The translations under genes and the position numbers were made by a program. From the NCBI GenBank assembly GCA_963803265.1, contig CAWDLZ010000011.1:372001-436000 (forward strand): a stretch of 64,000 bases of DNA, given 5' to 3'. Within the stretch, counting starts at the first letter, position 1, and each line of letters starts with the position of its first letter. This DNA is from CAIKMD01 sp963803265 (GTDB lineage: Bacteria > Pseudomonadota > Alphaproteobacteria > ATCC43930 > CGMCC-115725). The notes beneath the pieces are model-generated. The model had not been told where the DNA came from. It ran no database searches and saw only the letters and a program-made list of their open reading frames with translations. Below, piece by piece: positions 15,615 through 25,583 of this stretch.

Positions 15615-16897
15615 ACGCCGATACCAGCACCCTGGTCGAGCCCGGGCTAGATGCCCGAGATGCGGAAGCTCGGCGCCGACGCGCGCCGTGCGGCCGGCGT
15701 GCTGGCCCGCGCCGATGCCGCGACGAAAACCCTGGGCCTGAAGCGCGCGGCCGCAGGCGATCCGCGATTCCGCCGCGACGATCCTCGACGCCAACCGGCG
15801 CGACCGCGACGAGGCCAAGGGGCTGTCGCCCGCCCTCGCCGACCGGCTGGTGCTCGACGACAAGCGGGTCGCGGCGATGGCGCAAGGCCTCGACGAGGTC
15901 GCCGCGCTGCCCGATCCCATCGGCACCGAGCTGGCGCGCTGGACGCGGCCCAACGGCCTCGACATCGCGCGGGTGCGCGTGCCCCTGGGCGTCATCGGCA
16001 TCATCTACGAATCCCGGCCCAACGTCACCGCCGATGCCGGCGGGCTGTGCCTACGCGCCGGCAATGCCGCGATCCTGCGCGGCGGCTCGGAGAGCTTTCA
16101 TTCCTCGCGCGCCATCGCCGCGGCGCTGCGCGATGGGATAGCCGCCGCCGGCTTGCCCGAGGAAGCCGTGCAGCTCGTGCCGACCGTCGACCGCGCCGCC
16201 GTCGGCATGATGCTGGCGATGACCGAGTTCATCGACCTCATCGTGCCGCGCGGCGGGAAATCGCTGATCGAGCGCGTGCAGCGCGAGAGCCGCATGCCGG
16301 TGATCGCGCATCTCGAAGGCAACTGCCACGTCTATGTCCACCGTGCCGCCGATCTCGCCATGGCGCGAGAAGATCGTGCTCAACGCCAAGATGCGGCGCA
16401 CCGGCGTGTGCGGCGCGGCGGAGACCTTGCTGGTCGATCGCGCGATCGCAGGCGGTGGCCTTGCCGCCGATTCTCGCCGCGCTGCATCGGGCGGGTTGCG
16501 AAATTCGCGGCGACGAGGCCGTGCGCGCGCTCGATGCGGCGGCCCGCCCCGCGACCGAGGAGGATTGGTTCACCGAATATCTCGACGCCATCCTCGCCGT
16601 ACGCGTCGTCGACGGATCTCGACGCCGCGATCAGCCCATATCGGCCATTACGGTTCGCACCATACCGACGCCATCGTCACCGAGGACGCCGCGGCCGCGC
16701 GGCAATTCCTCGATGAGGTCGACAGCGCGATCGTGCTCTGGAATGCCTCGACCCAATTCGCCGATGGCGGCGAATTCGGCATGGGCGCGGAGATCGGCAT
16801 CTCGACCAACCGGCTGCCGCCGCGCGGCCCGGTCGGCGCCGAGCAGTTGACGAGCTTCAAATATGTCGTGCGCGGCACCGGGCAGGTGCGGCCCTGA
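15611..16897 (+). CDS. proA: Gamma-glutamyl phosphate reductase (about six frame changes)
   Basis: ProA reduces gamma-glutamyl phosphate to the semialdehyde, the second proline step. Pieces in all three frames join to a normal ProA: RKLGADARRAAGVLARADA, ILDANRRDRDEAK, PLGVIGIIYESRPNVTADA, AGNAAILRGGSE, HLEGNCHVYVH, KMRRTGVCGAAETLLVD (with the catalytic Cys), and STQFADGGEFGMGAEIGIST. Frame changes fall near 15645, 15757, 16365, 16452, 16616 and 16635, each one base in a G/C run. The ATG overlaps the proB stop. Repaired length is about 427 residues. Confidence 0.92.
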
Positions 16898-16911
16898 CGC
16901 CGCTTCGCCTC

Positions 16912-17496
16912 TTGCCCAAGCGCCGCATCGGGCTGCTCGGCGGCTCGTTCAACCCGGCCCATGAGGGCCATCGCCATGTCAGCCTCGAGGCGTTGAAGCG
17001 GCTCGACCTCGACGAGGTGTGGTGGCTGGTCGCGCCGCAGAATCCGCTAAAGCCCGTCGCCGGCATGGCGCCCTTGGCCGACCGCCTGGCCAAGGCCGCC
17101 GCCTTCGCCAAGCATCCACGCATCCGCGTGCTCGATCTCGAGAGCCGGCTCGGCACCAGCTATACCGCGGACACGATCGCGGCGCTCCGCGCCCGCTTTC
17201 CGCGCACACGCTTCGTCTGGCTGATGGGCGCCGACAATCTTGCGCAAATCAGGCAGTGGGGCCGCTGGCGCGAGATTTTCGCGCGCGTTCCGATTGCAGT
17301 CTTCGCCCGCCCTTCCTATTGTCGCGAGGCATTGGCCGAGCTTCCCGCAAAACGCTTCGCCCACGCCCGCATCGCGCCGCCCGCTCGGCGCCTCGCGCGC
17401 CTCGAGCCGCCCGCCTGGGCGTTCCTGCCGGTGCGTCTCGATCCCAGCTCGGCAACCGAAATCCGCTCCCATCGGGGAGTTCTGTCTCGGAGGTGA
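16912..17496 (+). CDS. nadD: Nicotinate-nucleotide adenylyltransferase
   Basis: NadD adenylates nicotinate mononucleotide in NAD synthesis. The 194-residue protein has the nucleotidyltransferase motif GGSFNPAHEGHRHV near the N-terminus, VWWLVAPQNPLKP, GTSYTADTI and FVWLMGADNL, and ends with SSATEIRS, the ISSTxIR-like signature. The first in-frame start is a TTG at 16912, 14 bases after the proA stop. The stop overlaps the rsfS GTG. The position between proA and rsfS is conserved in alphaproteobacteria. Confidence 0.95.
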   Translation: MPKRRIGLLGGSFNPAHEGHRHVSLEALKRLDLDEVWWLVAPQNPLKPVAGMAPLADRLAKAAAFAKHPRIRVLDLESRLGTSYTADTIAALRARFPRTRFVWLMGADNLAQIRQWGRWREIFARVPIAVFARPSYCREALAELPAKRFAHARIAPPARRLARLEPPAWAFLPVRLDPSSATEIRSHRGVLSRR

Positions 17497-17939
17497 CCGC
17501 CATACCACGCAGCAAGAAAGACCCGTCGCTCAAGAGCCGCACTGTTCCGTCCCGACCGCGCCGCAGACCGGCCGCGGCCAAAGCCAAGCCGTCGCCGGCA
17601 CAAGCCGTGCTCGCCTTGGCCACCCAGATCCTCGAAGACGGCAAGGCGGAAGATCTGGTTACCATCGACCTCCACGGCAAATCCGACATCGCCGATTATC
17701 TGGTCATCGCCACCGGGCGCTCGCAGCGCCAGATCGCGGCACTGGCGCAGCATCTGCTCGAAGGCTTGAAGGCGGCCGGATGCAGCAAGCTGTCGGCCGA
17801 GGGCTTGCGCCATGGCGAGTGGGTGCTGATCGATGCCGGCGATGTGATCGTGCATCTGTTCCGGCCCGAGACGCGCGCCCATTACAACCTCGAAAAGATG
17901 TGGGGCGAGGCGCTCGGCGAAGCGGTCGGGCAAGCTTAG
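17493..17939 (+). CDS. rsfS: Ribosomal silencing factor RsfS
   Basis: This 148-residue protein has an alphaproteobacterial basic N-terminal extension, then the RsfS (Iojap) domain: LVTIDLHGKSDIADYLVIAT, GRSQRQIAALAQHLLEGLK, GEWVLIDAGDVIVHLF and YNLEKMWG. RsfS binds L14 and blocks subunit joining when nutrients are scarce. The GTG start overlaps the nadD stop (GTGA), and rlmH follows after 14 bases. Confidence 0.95.
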   Translation: MTAIPRSKKDPSLKSRTVPSRPRRRPAAAKAKPSPAQAVLALATQILEDGKAEDLVTIDLHGKSDIADYLVIATGRSQRQIAALAQHLLEGLKAAGCSKLSAEGLRHGEWVLIDAGDVIVHLFRPETRAHYNLEKMWGEALGEAVGQA

Positions 17940-17953
17940 GCCCTGATCGGGCG

Positions 17954-18412
17954 ATGCACGTTCACGTGATCGCGGTCGGGCGGCAAAAGCCCGGGCCGCT
18001 CAAGGATCTCGAGCACCGCTATGCCGGGCGCATCGCCTTGCCCCTGGCCATCCGGGAGGTCGAGGAGCGCCGCAAGCTCTCGCCCGCCCAAATGAAGGCG
18101 CGCGAGGGCGAATTGATTCTCGGCGCGCTGCCCAAAGGCGCCATGCTGGCGGCGCTCGACGGCAGGGGAAGGGAGCTTTCCAGCGCCGCCTTCGCCCAGC
18201 AGCTCGGCGCGTGGCGCGATGGCGGCGTCGCCGATCTCGCCTTCGCCATCGGCGGCGCCGAGGGGCTCGCCGCGAGCGTGCTCGACCGGGCGCGACTCGT
18301 CCTCTCGCTCGGCGCCATGACCTGGCCGCATTTGCTGGCGCGCGGGATGCTGCTGGAGCAGCTTTACCGCGCGCAGCAAATTCTCGCCGGCCATCCCTAT
18401 CACCGGGAATAA
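17954..18412 (+). CDS. rlmH: 23S rRNA pseudouridine-1915 N3-methyltransferase
   Basis: RlmH methylates pseudouridine 1915 in 23S rRNA, using SAM through a SPOUT trefoil knot. The 152-residue protein reads MHVHVIAVGRQKPGPLKDL, LAALDGRGRELSS, FAIGGAEGLAASVLDRA, LSLGAMTWPHLLARGMLLEQ and ends QILAGHPYHRE, all hallmark RlmH stretches. Length and the rsfS-rlmH order are standard. Confidence 0.96.
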   Translation: MHVHVIAVGRQKPGPLKDLEHRYAGRIALPLAIREVEERRKLSPAQMKAREGELILGALPKGAMLAALDGRGRELSSAAFAQQLGAWRDGGVADLAFAIGGAEGLAASVLDRARLVLSLGAMTWPHLLARGMLLEQLYRAQQILAGHPYHRE

Positions 18413-18451
18413 CCCGTACCGCTCGCAGCGCTGTTCCGTTATAAGATTCTC

Positions 18452-20023
18452 ATGGCGAATCGCCCGAATCCCCGTCCCGTTGTGCTGTGCATCCTCGACG
18501 GCTGGGGCGAGCGCCGGTCGCGCGCGGACAACGCGATCCGCGATGCCGAGGCGCCGAATTGGCATCGCTTTCTGGCGCACTGCCCGCACGCGACGCTCGA
18601 GGCGAGCGAGCATTTCGTCGGGCTGCCCGAGGGCCAGATGGGCAATTCCGAGGTCGGTCACACCAATATCGGCGCCGGCCGCGTGGTGCTCCAGGATTTG
18701 CCGCGCATCGACCGCGCGGTGAAGGACGGCTCGCTCGGCGAAAAACCAGGCGCTTCGCCGCTTCATCGCCGCCTTGAAGAAAAGCGGCGGCACCGCGCAT
18801 CTGATGGGCCTGCGTCTCGCCGGGCGGCGTCCATTCGCACCAGGGCCACATCGCGGCGCTGGCGCAGATTCTCGCCGCGAGCCGGCATCCAGGTGGCGGT
18901 CCACGCCTTCCTCGACGGCCGCGACACGCCGCCCAAAAGCGCCGCGCGCTATCTCGGCAAATTCGCCGCGCGACACCGCCGCACTGAAGCGCGTGGCGCA
19001 TGGCCACGGTGAGCGGGCGCTATTACGCGATGGACCGCGACAAGCGCTGGGACCGCGTCGCCAAGGCCTATGCGGTCATGGCAGACGGCGACGGGCGAGC
19101 ATGCGCGCCGATGTTCAGCCGGGCGATCGCGCAATCCTACGCCAAGAAGAAGACCGACGAGTTCGTGCCGCCAACGGCGCTCGGCGATTACCGCGGCATG
19201 AAGGACGGCGACGGCGTGCTATGCGCCAATTTCCGCGCCGACCGCGTGCGCGAAATCCTGGCCGCGCTGCTCGATCCGGAATTCAAGGCTTTCGCGCGGC
19301 CGCGCCGGCTCCGCTTCGCCGCCGCCGCCGGCATGACCGAGTATTCGAGCCGAACTCAACCGCTTCCTCGCGGCGCTGTTCCCGCCCGAGGAATTGTCGC
19401 GACACGTTCGGCGAAGTGGTGGCGCGCACGGGGCTGACGCAGCTCCGCATCGCCGAGACCGAGAAATACGCGCACGTCACCTTCTTCTTCAATGGCGGCC
19501 GCGAGAAGAAGTTTCGCGGCGAAAGCCGCATCCTCGTGCCCTCGCCCAAGGTCGCGACCTACGATCTTCAACCCGAGATGTCGGCGCCCGAGGTGACCGA
19601 CAAACTGGTGGCGGCGATCGCGAGCGGAAAATTCGACTTCATCGTCGTGAATTACGCCAACGCCGACATGGTCGGCCATAGCGGCGATTCTGCCGCGCCG
19701 CGATCCAGGCGGTCGAATGCGGTCGACCGCTGCCTCGGCCGGCTCGGCCGAGGCGGTCGAGCGCGCGGGCGGCATGCTGCTCGATCACCGCCGATCACGG
19801 CAATGCCGAGATGATGCGCGATCCTAAAACCGGCGAGCCCCATACCGCGCACACCACCAACAAGGTGCCCCTGGTCCTGCTGAACGCGCCCAAGGAAGTC
19901 GCGGGGCTAAGCAATGGCAAGCTCAGCGACATCGCGCCGACGCTGCTCGCCCTCCTCGGGCTCAAGCAACCCAAGGCCATGACCGGCCGAAGCCTCCTCA
20001 AGACCGCGCGTGAGCCCGCTTGA
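18452..20023 (+). CDS. gpmI: 2,3-bisphosphoglycerate-independent phosphoglycerate mutase (about eight frame changes)
   Basis: GpmI interconverts 3- and 2-phosphoglycerate with two Mn ions and a phosphoserine. The start is intact: PRPVVLCILDGWGERRSR, and GQMGNSEVGHTNIGAGR holds the active Ser. Further pieces lie in other frames: GGVHSHQGHIAAL-like sequence near 18830, AVHAFLDGRDTPPKSA, GRYYAMDRDKRWDRVAKAYA, ANFRADRVREILAAL, YANADMVGHSGD and HTTNKVPLVLLNAP. Frame changes occur near 18745, 18815, 18860, 18970, 19345, 19390, 19690 and 19785. The repaired length of about 520 residues is normal. Confidence 0.92.
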
Positions 20024-21263
20024 CCGATCGTGGCGACGGGTTGTGCCGCTCGCGCTCGCGGTCATGCTGCCGTGCCTCGCCGCGTGCGCCGAGGAGGCAC
20101 CGCACGCCAAGCTCGACGCGGTGCAGAAAGCGCTCAGCGACAGCCGGCAGCGGCAACAGGCGCTGACCCAGCAGGCGGCAGCCCTGGCCGCCGAGCTTGC
20201 CCAATTGCGCGCCGAGTTGGTTGCGGCGGCGCAATCCGTCCAGGCGCACGAGGAGGCGCTGACCCGGCTCGAATTGCAGCTTGCCACGCTGGCGATCGAG
20301 CGGACCGCCAAGGCCGCCGAGCTTGCCCGCCAGCGTCAGGAGCAGACCGGGCTATTGACCGCGCTCCTGCGGCTCGCACGCGACCCGCCATCCGGCCTAG
20401 CGCTTGGCGACGGCACGCCCATCGACCTGTTGCGCGGGGGTATCCTGATGGGCGCCGCGGTGCCGCCGCTCGTCGAGCGCGCCACGCTGCTCGGCATCGA
20501 GCTCAAGACGCTGGCCGATCTAGGCGACCAGATCGAGGCGGCCGAGGCGCGCCACCGCATCGAGGGTGACGCCCTCGCCCAGGAGAAAGCGCGCATCGAT
20601 CAGCTCGTGGTCGAAAGGGCGGCGCTGCAACAGCAGACCCAGCAAGACGCGGCCGAGACCGCTCATCAGGTGCAAACGCTCGCCGCCCAAGCGAGCGATC
20701 TCAAAGATTTGATCGACCGCTCCGAGGCCGCGGAAAAAGCGCGACTCGCCGCCGCGGTGCCGCCGCCGCCCCGACCGGATCGGCCCGAAGCCGAGACGCG
20801 GACCGCCACCGCCTCGTCCGGGCTGCTCGATCCGACCCGGCCTTCTGCCACTCGCCCCTTTTCCGAGGCACGCGGCCGGTTGCTCTATCCCGCCGCAGGC
20901 AGCGTGGTACTCGATTTCGGCTCGGCCGACCCGTCGGGGACGGCGAGCAAGGGCATGACCTTGGAGACGCGGCCCGGCGCGCAAGTCGTCGCGCCCTTCG
21001 ATGGCCAAGTGCTGTTTGCCGGTCCCTTCAAGGGATATGGTCAAATCTTGATCATCGGTCATGGCGATGGCTATCATTCGCTGGTGGCGGGACTCGACCG
21101 AATCGACAGCGTCGTCGGCCAGTGGCTGGTGGCGGGCGAGCCGATCGGCGTCATGCCCGCCGGAGGGGCGAAGCCGCGCCTCTATCTCGAGCTGCGCCAC
21201 GATGGCCAGCCGATCAATCCGTTGCCATGGCTGGCGACGCACGATGCAAAGGTAAATGGATGA
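20010..21263 (+). CDS. Murein hydrolase activator EnvC-like protein
   Basis: This 417-residue protein starts at a GTG overlapping the gpmI end. It has a signal peptide (VVPLALAVMLPCLAACA, lipobox-like), long coiled coils (about 30-115 and 180-255), a proline-rich linker and a C-terminal LytM/M23 domain (about 285-410). The LytM domain is degenerate: the zinc-binding His and Asp pattern is missing and the strand reads LYLELRHDGQPINPLPWL where active enzymes have HxH. That matches EnvC, which does not cut peptidoglycan itself but activates amidases at division. It is followed by an overlapping ctpA, the usual arrangement. Confidence 0.9.
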   Translation: MSPLDRSWRRVVPLALAVMLPCLAACAEEAPHAKLDAVQKALSDSRQRQQALTQQAAALAAELAQLRAELVAAAQSVQAHEEALTRLELQLATLAIERTAKAAELARQRQEQTGLLTALLRLARDPPSGLALGDGTPIDLLRGGILMGAAVPPLVERATLLGIELKTLADLGDQIEAAEARHRIEGDALAQEKARIDQLVVERAALQQQTQQDAAETAHQVQTLAAQASDLKDLIDRSEAAEKARLAAAVPPPPRPDRPEAETRTATASSGLLDPTRPSATRPFSEARGRLLYPAAGSVVLDFGSADPSGTASKGMTLETRPGAQVVAPFDGQVLFAGPFKGYGQILIIGHGDGYHSLVAGLDRIDSVVGQWLVAGEPIGVMPAGGAKPRLYLELRHDGQPINPLPWLATHDAKVNG

Positions 21264-22640
21264 TGCGTCTTACTGTGACAGCGGCAGCGGCCGCCATCGT
21301 GGTGTTGCTGTTCGCGCCTCAAGGGCGCGCCGCCGATACGCAACCCAACCCGCAAACCAGCTCCGATACCTACCACGAGCTCGACCTGTTCGGCGAGGTC
21401 TTCGAGCGCGTGCGCTCGGACTACGTCGACGAGGTGACGGACAAGCAGCTCATCGAGTCCGCGATCAACGGCATGCTGAGCGCGCTCGACCCGCATTCGA
21501 GCTACATGAATGCCAAGGACTTCCAGGACATGCAGGTGCAGGTCGAGGGCCAGTTCGGCGGCCTCGGCATCGAGGTCACGATGGAGAACGGGGTCATCAA
21601 GGTGGTCTCGCCGATCGACGACACGCCCGCCGCACTTGCCGGACTGAAGCCGGGCGACCTCATCGTCGCGCTGGACGGCGAGCCGGTGCAGGGCCTCTCG
21701 CTCAACGACGCGGTGCAACACATGCGCGGGCCGGTCGACAGCTCGATCAAGCTCACCATCAAGCGCGGCGACCGCGATCCCTTCGACGTCACGCTGAAGC
21801 GCGCGGTCGTCAAGGTCCAGTCGGTGAAGTCGCAGCTCGAGGGCGACGACGTCGGCTATATCCGCGTCACGAGCTTCAACGAGCAAACCGACAGCGGAGT
21901 TCAGGCCGCGGTGAAATCGCTGAAGGGCAAGGCGGGGGCGAAGCTCGTCGGGCTCGTGCTCGATCTGCGCAACAATCCGGGTGGGCTCTTGGACCAGGCC
22001 GTCGCGGTCAGCAACGATTTTCTCGATCAAGGCGAGATCGTCTCGACGCGCGGCCGGCGTGCCGAGGATGCGCAACGCTACGACGCCAAGGCCGGCGGCG
22101 ACATCACGAAAGGGCTGCCGATGGTGGTTCTGATCAATGGCGGCTCGGCCTCGGCCTCGGAGATCGTGGCTGGCGCGCTGCAGGATCACCACCGCGCCAT
22201 CCTTCTCGGCACAAAATCCTTCGGCAAGGGATCGGTGCAGACCATCATCACCTTGCCCGACCACAGTGCGATGCGGCTCACGACCGCGCGGTATTACACG
22301 CCGTCCGGCCGCTCGATCCAGGCCGAAGGCATCGAGCCCGACATCACGGTCGAGCCGGCGAAGATCGAGCCGATCGCCGAGGGGCAGATCGGCGCACGAA
22401 GCCGATCTTAGGGGCGCGCTCAAAAACACCGACCCGAACCAGCCCGCCGCCAAGCCCGCCGAGCAGGCTCCGCCGGCCAAGCCCAATCCGGGCGCGGCGG
22501 CGCCGGCGGCGCCAAGCGGCGGCGACGATTCGGGCTCGGTCGATACCGAGGTGATGGGTACGACCAACGATTACCAGCTCGCTCGCGCCGCCGACATGCT
22601 GCGCGGGGTGGCGCTGTTCGGCCAGCACAAGCCCGAGTGA
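21260..22640 (+). CDS. ctpA: C-terminal processing peptidase, S41 family (frameshift near 22395)
   Basis: The protein has a signal peptide (AAAAAIVVLLFAPQGRAAD), the domain around LDPHSSYMNAKDFQDM, a PDZ domain (GGLGIEVTMENGVIKVVSPI; LKPGDLIVALDGEPVQG), and the S41 protease core with LRNNPGGLL, the nucleophile Ser in NGGSASASEIVAGAL and the Lys in KSFGKGSVQT. It acts in the periplasm on envelope proteins. Near 22395 the frame shifts, and the sense continues EADLRGALKN to a proline/alanine-rich tail and DYQLARAADMLRG. The ATG overlaps the envC stop. Confidence 0.93.
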
Positions 22641-23722
22641 ACGCGGGCGTCGGCATGATGCGGCGAACCGGCGCGGCGCTCGGCGCCCTACTCGGCGGCT
22701 TGCGGCATTCGGCGGGCGGCGGCCACAGGATCGGGCGCGGTCGCGCGCCGGGCATGAGCGCCGCGCGCCGGCTTTGGCTCGGCGGCGGGGTCGCGCTGGT
22801 GGTGGCCGGGACGGGACTAAGGCTGCTCGGCGGCGGACCGCCGACCGGCGCGGGCAATCAGGTGACGGTGGCCCTGCCGCCGCTCGCATCGACAGCCCCG
22901 TTGCTCGCGCCCGCGCCCGATCCCGGCCTGACCGAGGACAGCCCCGATGGGAAGCTGCCGATCGCCGGCAAGGATGGCCGCCAAGCATGGCAGGTCTACG
23001 CGAGGCCGTTCGACGCCAAGGACAAGCGCCCGCGCGTGGCGCTGCTCGTCACCGGGCTCGGCCTCGACCAGGAATTAACCCAGGCGGCGATGGATCGCCT
23101 GCCGGGCGCGGTCACGCTCGGCTTCGATCCTTACGCGAGCGGGCTGAAGGATGCGGTAGCTCATGCGCGCAGTCTCGGGCATGAGGCGCTCATCGGCCTG
23201 CCGATGGAGCCGCCCGACTATCCGCGCCAGGATCCCGGGCCGCTAACCCTGCTGGTTTCGCTCGACGCCACGGATAACATGGCCCGCCTCGACAAGCTGA
23301 TGGGCGCAAGCACGGGCTATGTCGGGCTGGTCGCGATCATGGGGGAGCGTTTCACCGCCGAGCAAGCGAGCCTGCTGCCGATCCTGCAAAACTTGCAGCA
23401 GCGCGGTCTGATGTTCGTCAACAACCAGCCGCCCGATTCCAGCGCGACGGCACGCCTGGCGAGCCAGCTCAAGCTGCCTTGGGCCGCCGCCAATCGCGCA
23501 ATCGACGCCGAGTCCGATCCCGCGGCGATCGATCAGGCGCTGGCGGCGCTCGAAGCCGCCGCTGTGCGCAATGGCGTGGCGCTCGGGATCGCGGCGCTGT
23601 CGCCCGCGCTGATCGATCACGCCACGCCATGGGCGACGGCGCTCGACGGCAAGGGCCTCGCCTTGGCGCCGGCCAGCGCCATCGCCAACCGTCAGACCAT
23701 CCCGCCCGCCGCCGCGCAATGA
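22637..23722 (+). CDS. Divergent polysaccharide deacetylase family protein
   Basis: This 361-residue protein has a basic N-terminus, one membrane anchor (LWLGGGVALVVAGTGLRLLG), a proline/alanine linker and a C-terminal NodB-like barrel: PRVALLVTGLGLDQELTQAA, LPGAVTLGFDPYASGL, GHEALIGLPMEPPDYP and GLMFVNNQPPDSS. It is the YibQ/DUF610 branch, whose members lack the full metal site of true deacetylases. The GTG start overlaps the ctpA stop and the end overlaps rppH. The envC-ctpA-deacetylase-rppH order is typical of alphaproteobacteria and points to cell-envelope work. Confidence 0.88.
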   Translation: MNAGVGMMRRTGAALGALLGGLRHSAGGGHRIGRGRAPGMSAARRLWLGGGVALVVAGTGLRLLGGGPPTGAGNQVTVALPPLASTAPLLAPAPDPGLTEDSPDGKLPIAGKDGRQAWQVYARPFDAKDKRPRVALLVTGLGLDQELTQAAMDRLPGAVTLGFDPYASGLKDAVAHARSLGHEALIGLPMEPPDYPRQDPGPLTLLVSLDATDNMARLDKLMGASTGYVGLVAIMGERFTAEQASLLPILQNLQQRGLMFVNNQPPDSSATARLASQLKLPWAAANRAIDAESDPAAIDQALAALEAAAVRNGVALGIAALSPALIDHATPWATALDGKGLALAPASAIANRQTIPPAAAQ

Positions 23723-24195
23723 CCGACGCGCCGCCGAAAGCCTATCGCCGCGGGGTCGGTATCATGCTGCTCGACCCGCGCAATCGGATCTTCGCCGGCC
23801 GCCGCATCGACACCCCAGGCGCGTGGCAGATGCCGCAAGGCGGCATCGACGAGGGCGAGAGCCCGCGCCATGCGGCGCTGCGCGAGCTCAAGGAGGAGGT
23901 CGGCACCGACCGGGCCGAAATCCTCGGCGAGACGCGGGACTGGCTCACTTACGAGCTACCAGGGGACCTCCATCTCCAGGCGTGGAACGGCCGTTATCGC
24001 GGGCAGGCGCAGAAATGGTTCGCGATGCGCTTCACGGGAAGCGACGGCGATATCCGGCTCGACGCGCATGTGCCCGAATTCGATGCCTGGAAATGGATCG
24101 CGCCCGCCGAGCTGCTGCGGCTCATCGTGCCGTTCAAGCGCAAGCTCTACGAGAACGTGCTGGCCGAGTTCGCGGAACTGTTTCGGCGCGATTGA
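23719..24195 (+). CDS. rppH: RNA pyrophosphohydrolase
   Basis: RppH removes pyrophosphate from mRNA 5' ends and starts decay. The 158-residue Nudix protein reads YRRGVGIMLLDPRNRIFAGR, then GAWQMPQGGIDEGESP and RELKEEVG, which contain the Nudix box glutamates. QKWFAMRF and EFDAWKWI are typical of RppH. The ATG overlaps the upstream stop (ATGA). Length is standard. Confidence 0.94.
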   Translation: MTDAPPKAYRRGVGIMLLDPRNRIFAGRRIDTPGAWQMPQGGIDEGESPRHAALRELKEEVGTDRAEILGETRDWLTYELPGDLHLQAWNGRYRGQAQKWFAMRFTGSDGDIRLDAHVPEFDAWKWIAPAELLRLIVPFKRKLYENVLAEFAELFRRD

Positions 24196-24217
24196 GAAGC
24201 AGCGCCGGGGAGGGACC

Positions 24218-25576
24218 ATGGCAGAAGAGAGCGATTCGGCGCGCATGATCGCCGAGCGGATCGAGCGTCTGCCCCGCTCGTGGTGGCTCGCCAAGGCGCG
24301 CATCATCGTCGGCACGGCGACGTTTTTCGATGGCTTCGATAGCCTTGCCCTTGCCGTAGCGATGCCGGCGCTGATCCCGGTTTGGCATTTGACGCAAGGA
24401 CAAGTCGGAGTCGTCCTCGGCAGCGGCTCGATCGGTTTGGGGATCGGTGCGATCTTCTTCGGGTGGCTCGCCGAGCGCATCGGACGGCTCAAGGTCTCGA
24501 TCATCGCGATCGGGCTGTTCTCGGCGACGAGCCTGCTCTGTGCCTTCGCTTGGGATGTCAATTCCATGATCGTCCTGCGCGTGGTGCAGGGCATCTGCCT
24601 CGGCGGCGAGGTGCCGGTCGCCGCGGTCTATATCAGCGAGCTGGCGAAAGCGCGGAATCGCGGCTTCTTCGTGCTGATTTACGAATCCGTTTACGGCGTC
24701 GGACTGTTCGGCGCTTCGCTCCTGGGCGTTTGGATCGTGCCGAGCTTCGGCTGGCAGTCGATCTTCGTGGTCGGCGCCTTGCCGGCGCTGCTCATCGTCG
24801 TCATGCGCCGAAACCTGCCCGAATCGCCGCGCTGGCTGGCGAGCCAGGGCCGGTTCGAGGAAGCGGACCGCGCCCTCGCCGAGATCGAGCGCGCGATCAT
24901 GGCCGAGGGACGTATCTTGCCGCCGCCGGCCGCGCTTGCCTTGGCAGCGAGCACCGAGCGCGGAACCTGGACGCAGCTCTTTCATGGCCTTTACCTCGGC
25001 CGGACCGCCATTGCCTGGTCGGTGTGCCTCTCTGCCGGATTCCTGACGGAGGGCGTGACAAGGTGGCTGCCCAGCATTCTTACCACGGTCTATCACCTCG
25101 ATTTGCGCAGCTCGCTCGTCTATAGCGCGCTGAGTTCGTCGATGTCGATTTTCGGCGGGATCGGGGTGGCGCTGCTCATCGATTGGACGGGGCGGCGCAA
25201 CTGGATCGTGTTGTCCTTCCTCGTCTGCGTTGCCTGTTTTCTCGTTCTCGGCGCGACCGGCTCGCCCGGCCTCACGCTCGTCATTACGCTCACCTCGATT
25301 GGCCGGTTCTTCTCGACCTCGATCGTGACGATGGTATATCTGTACACGCCCGAGCTTTATCCGACGCGCCTTAGGGCCACCGGCAATGGCGCCGCCAATA
25401 TGTGGCTCAATATCGGCAAGGCGCTGTCGCCGATGCTGGTCGGTCTGGTGCTCGCGAGCAGCGGGATCGGCGCCGTGTTCCTGATGCTGGGCGGCGCCGG
25501 CCTGGTGGCGGCGGCGGTTTTCGCGCGCTTTGCGACCGAGACCAGCCGCCGCGTGCTGGAGGAAGTCTCGCCCTAA
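24218..25576 (+). CDS. MFS transporter, substrate unknown
   Basis: This 452-residue protein has about 12 hydrophobic segments and major facilitator loops: GWLAERIGRLKVS between helices 2 and 3, and RVVQGICLGGEVPVAAVYISE. NLPESPRWL marks the large central loop, and LYTPELYPTRLRATGNG is the late loop common in the sugar and aromatic-acid/metabolite:H+ symporter branches. GGGGAGGGACC precedes the ATG. Substrate cannot be read from the sequence. The gene converges on the VOC protein gene, with seven bases between stops. Confidence 0.85.
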   Translation: MAEESDSARMIAERIERLPRSWWLAKARIIVGTATFFDGFDSLALAVAMPALIPVWHLTQGQVGVVLGSGSIGLGIGAIFFGWLAERIGRLKVSIIAIGLFSATSLLCAFAWDVNSMIVLRVVQGICLGGEVPVAAVYISELAKARNRGFFVLIYESVYGVGLFGASLLGVWIVPSFGWQSIFVVGALPALLIVVMRRNLPESPRWLASQGRFEEADRALAEIERAIMAEGRILPPPAALALAASTERGTWTQLFHGLYLGRTAIAWSVCLSAGFLTEGVTRWLPSILTTVYHLDLRSSLVYSALSSSMSIFGGIGVALLIDWTGRRNWIVLSFLVCVACFLVLGATGSPGLTLVITLTSIGRFFSTSIVTMVYLYTPELYPTRLRATGNGAANMWLNIGKALSPMLVGLVLASSGIGAVFLMLGGAGLVAAAVFARFATETSRRVLEEVSP

Positions 25577-25583
25577 ACGAGCC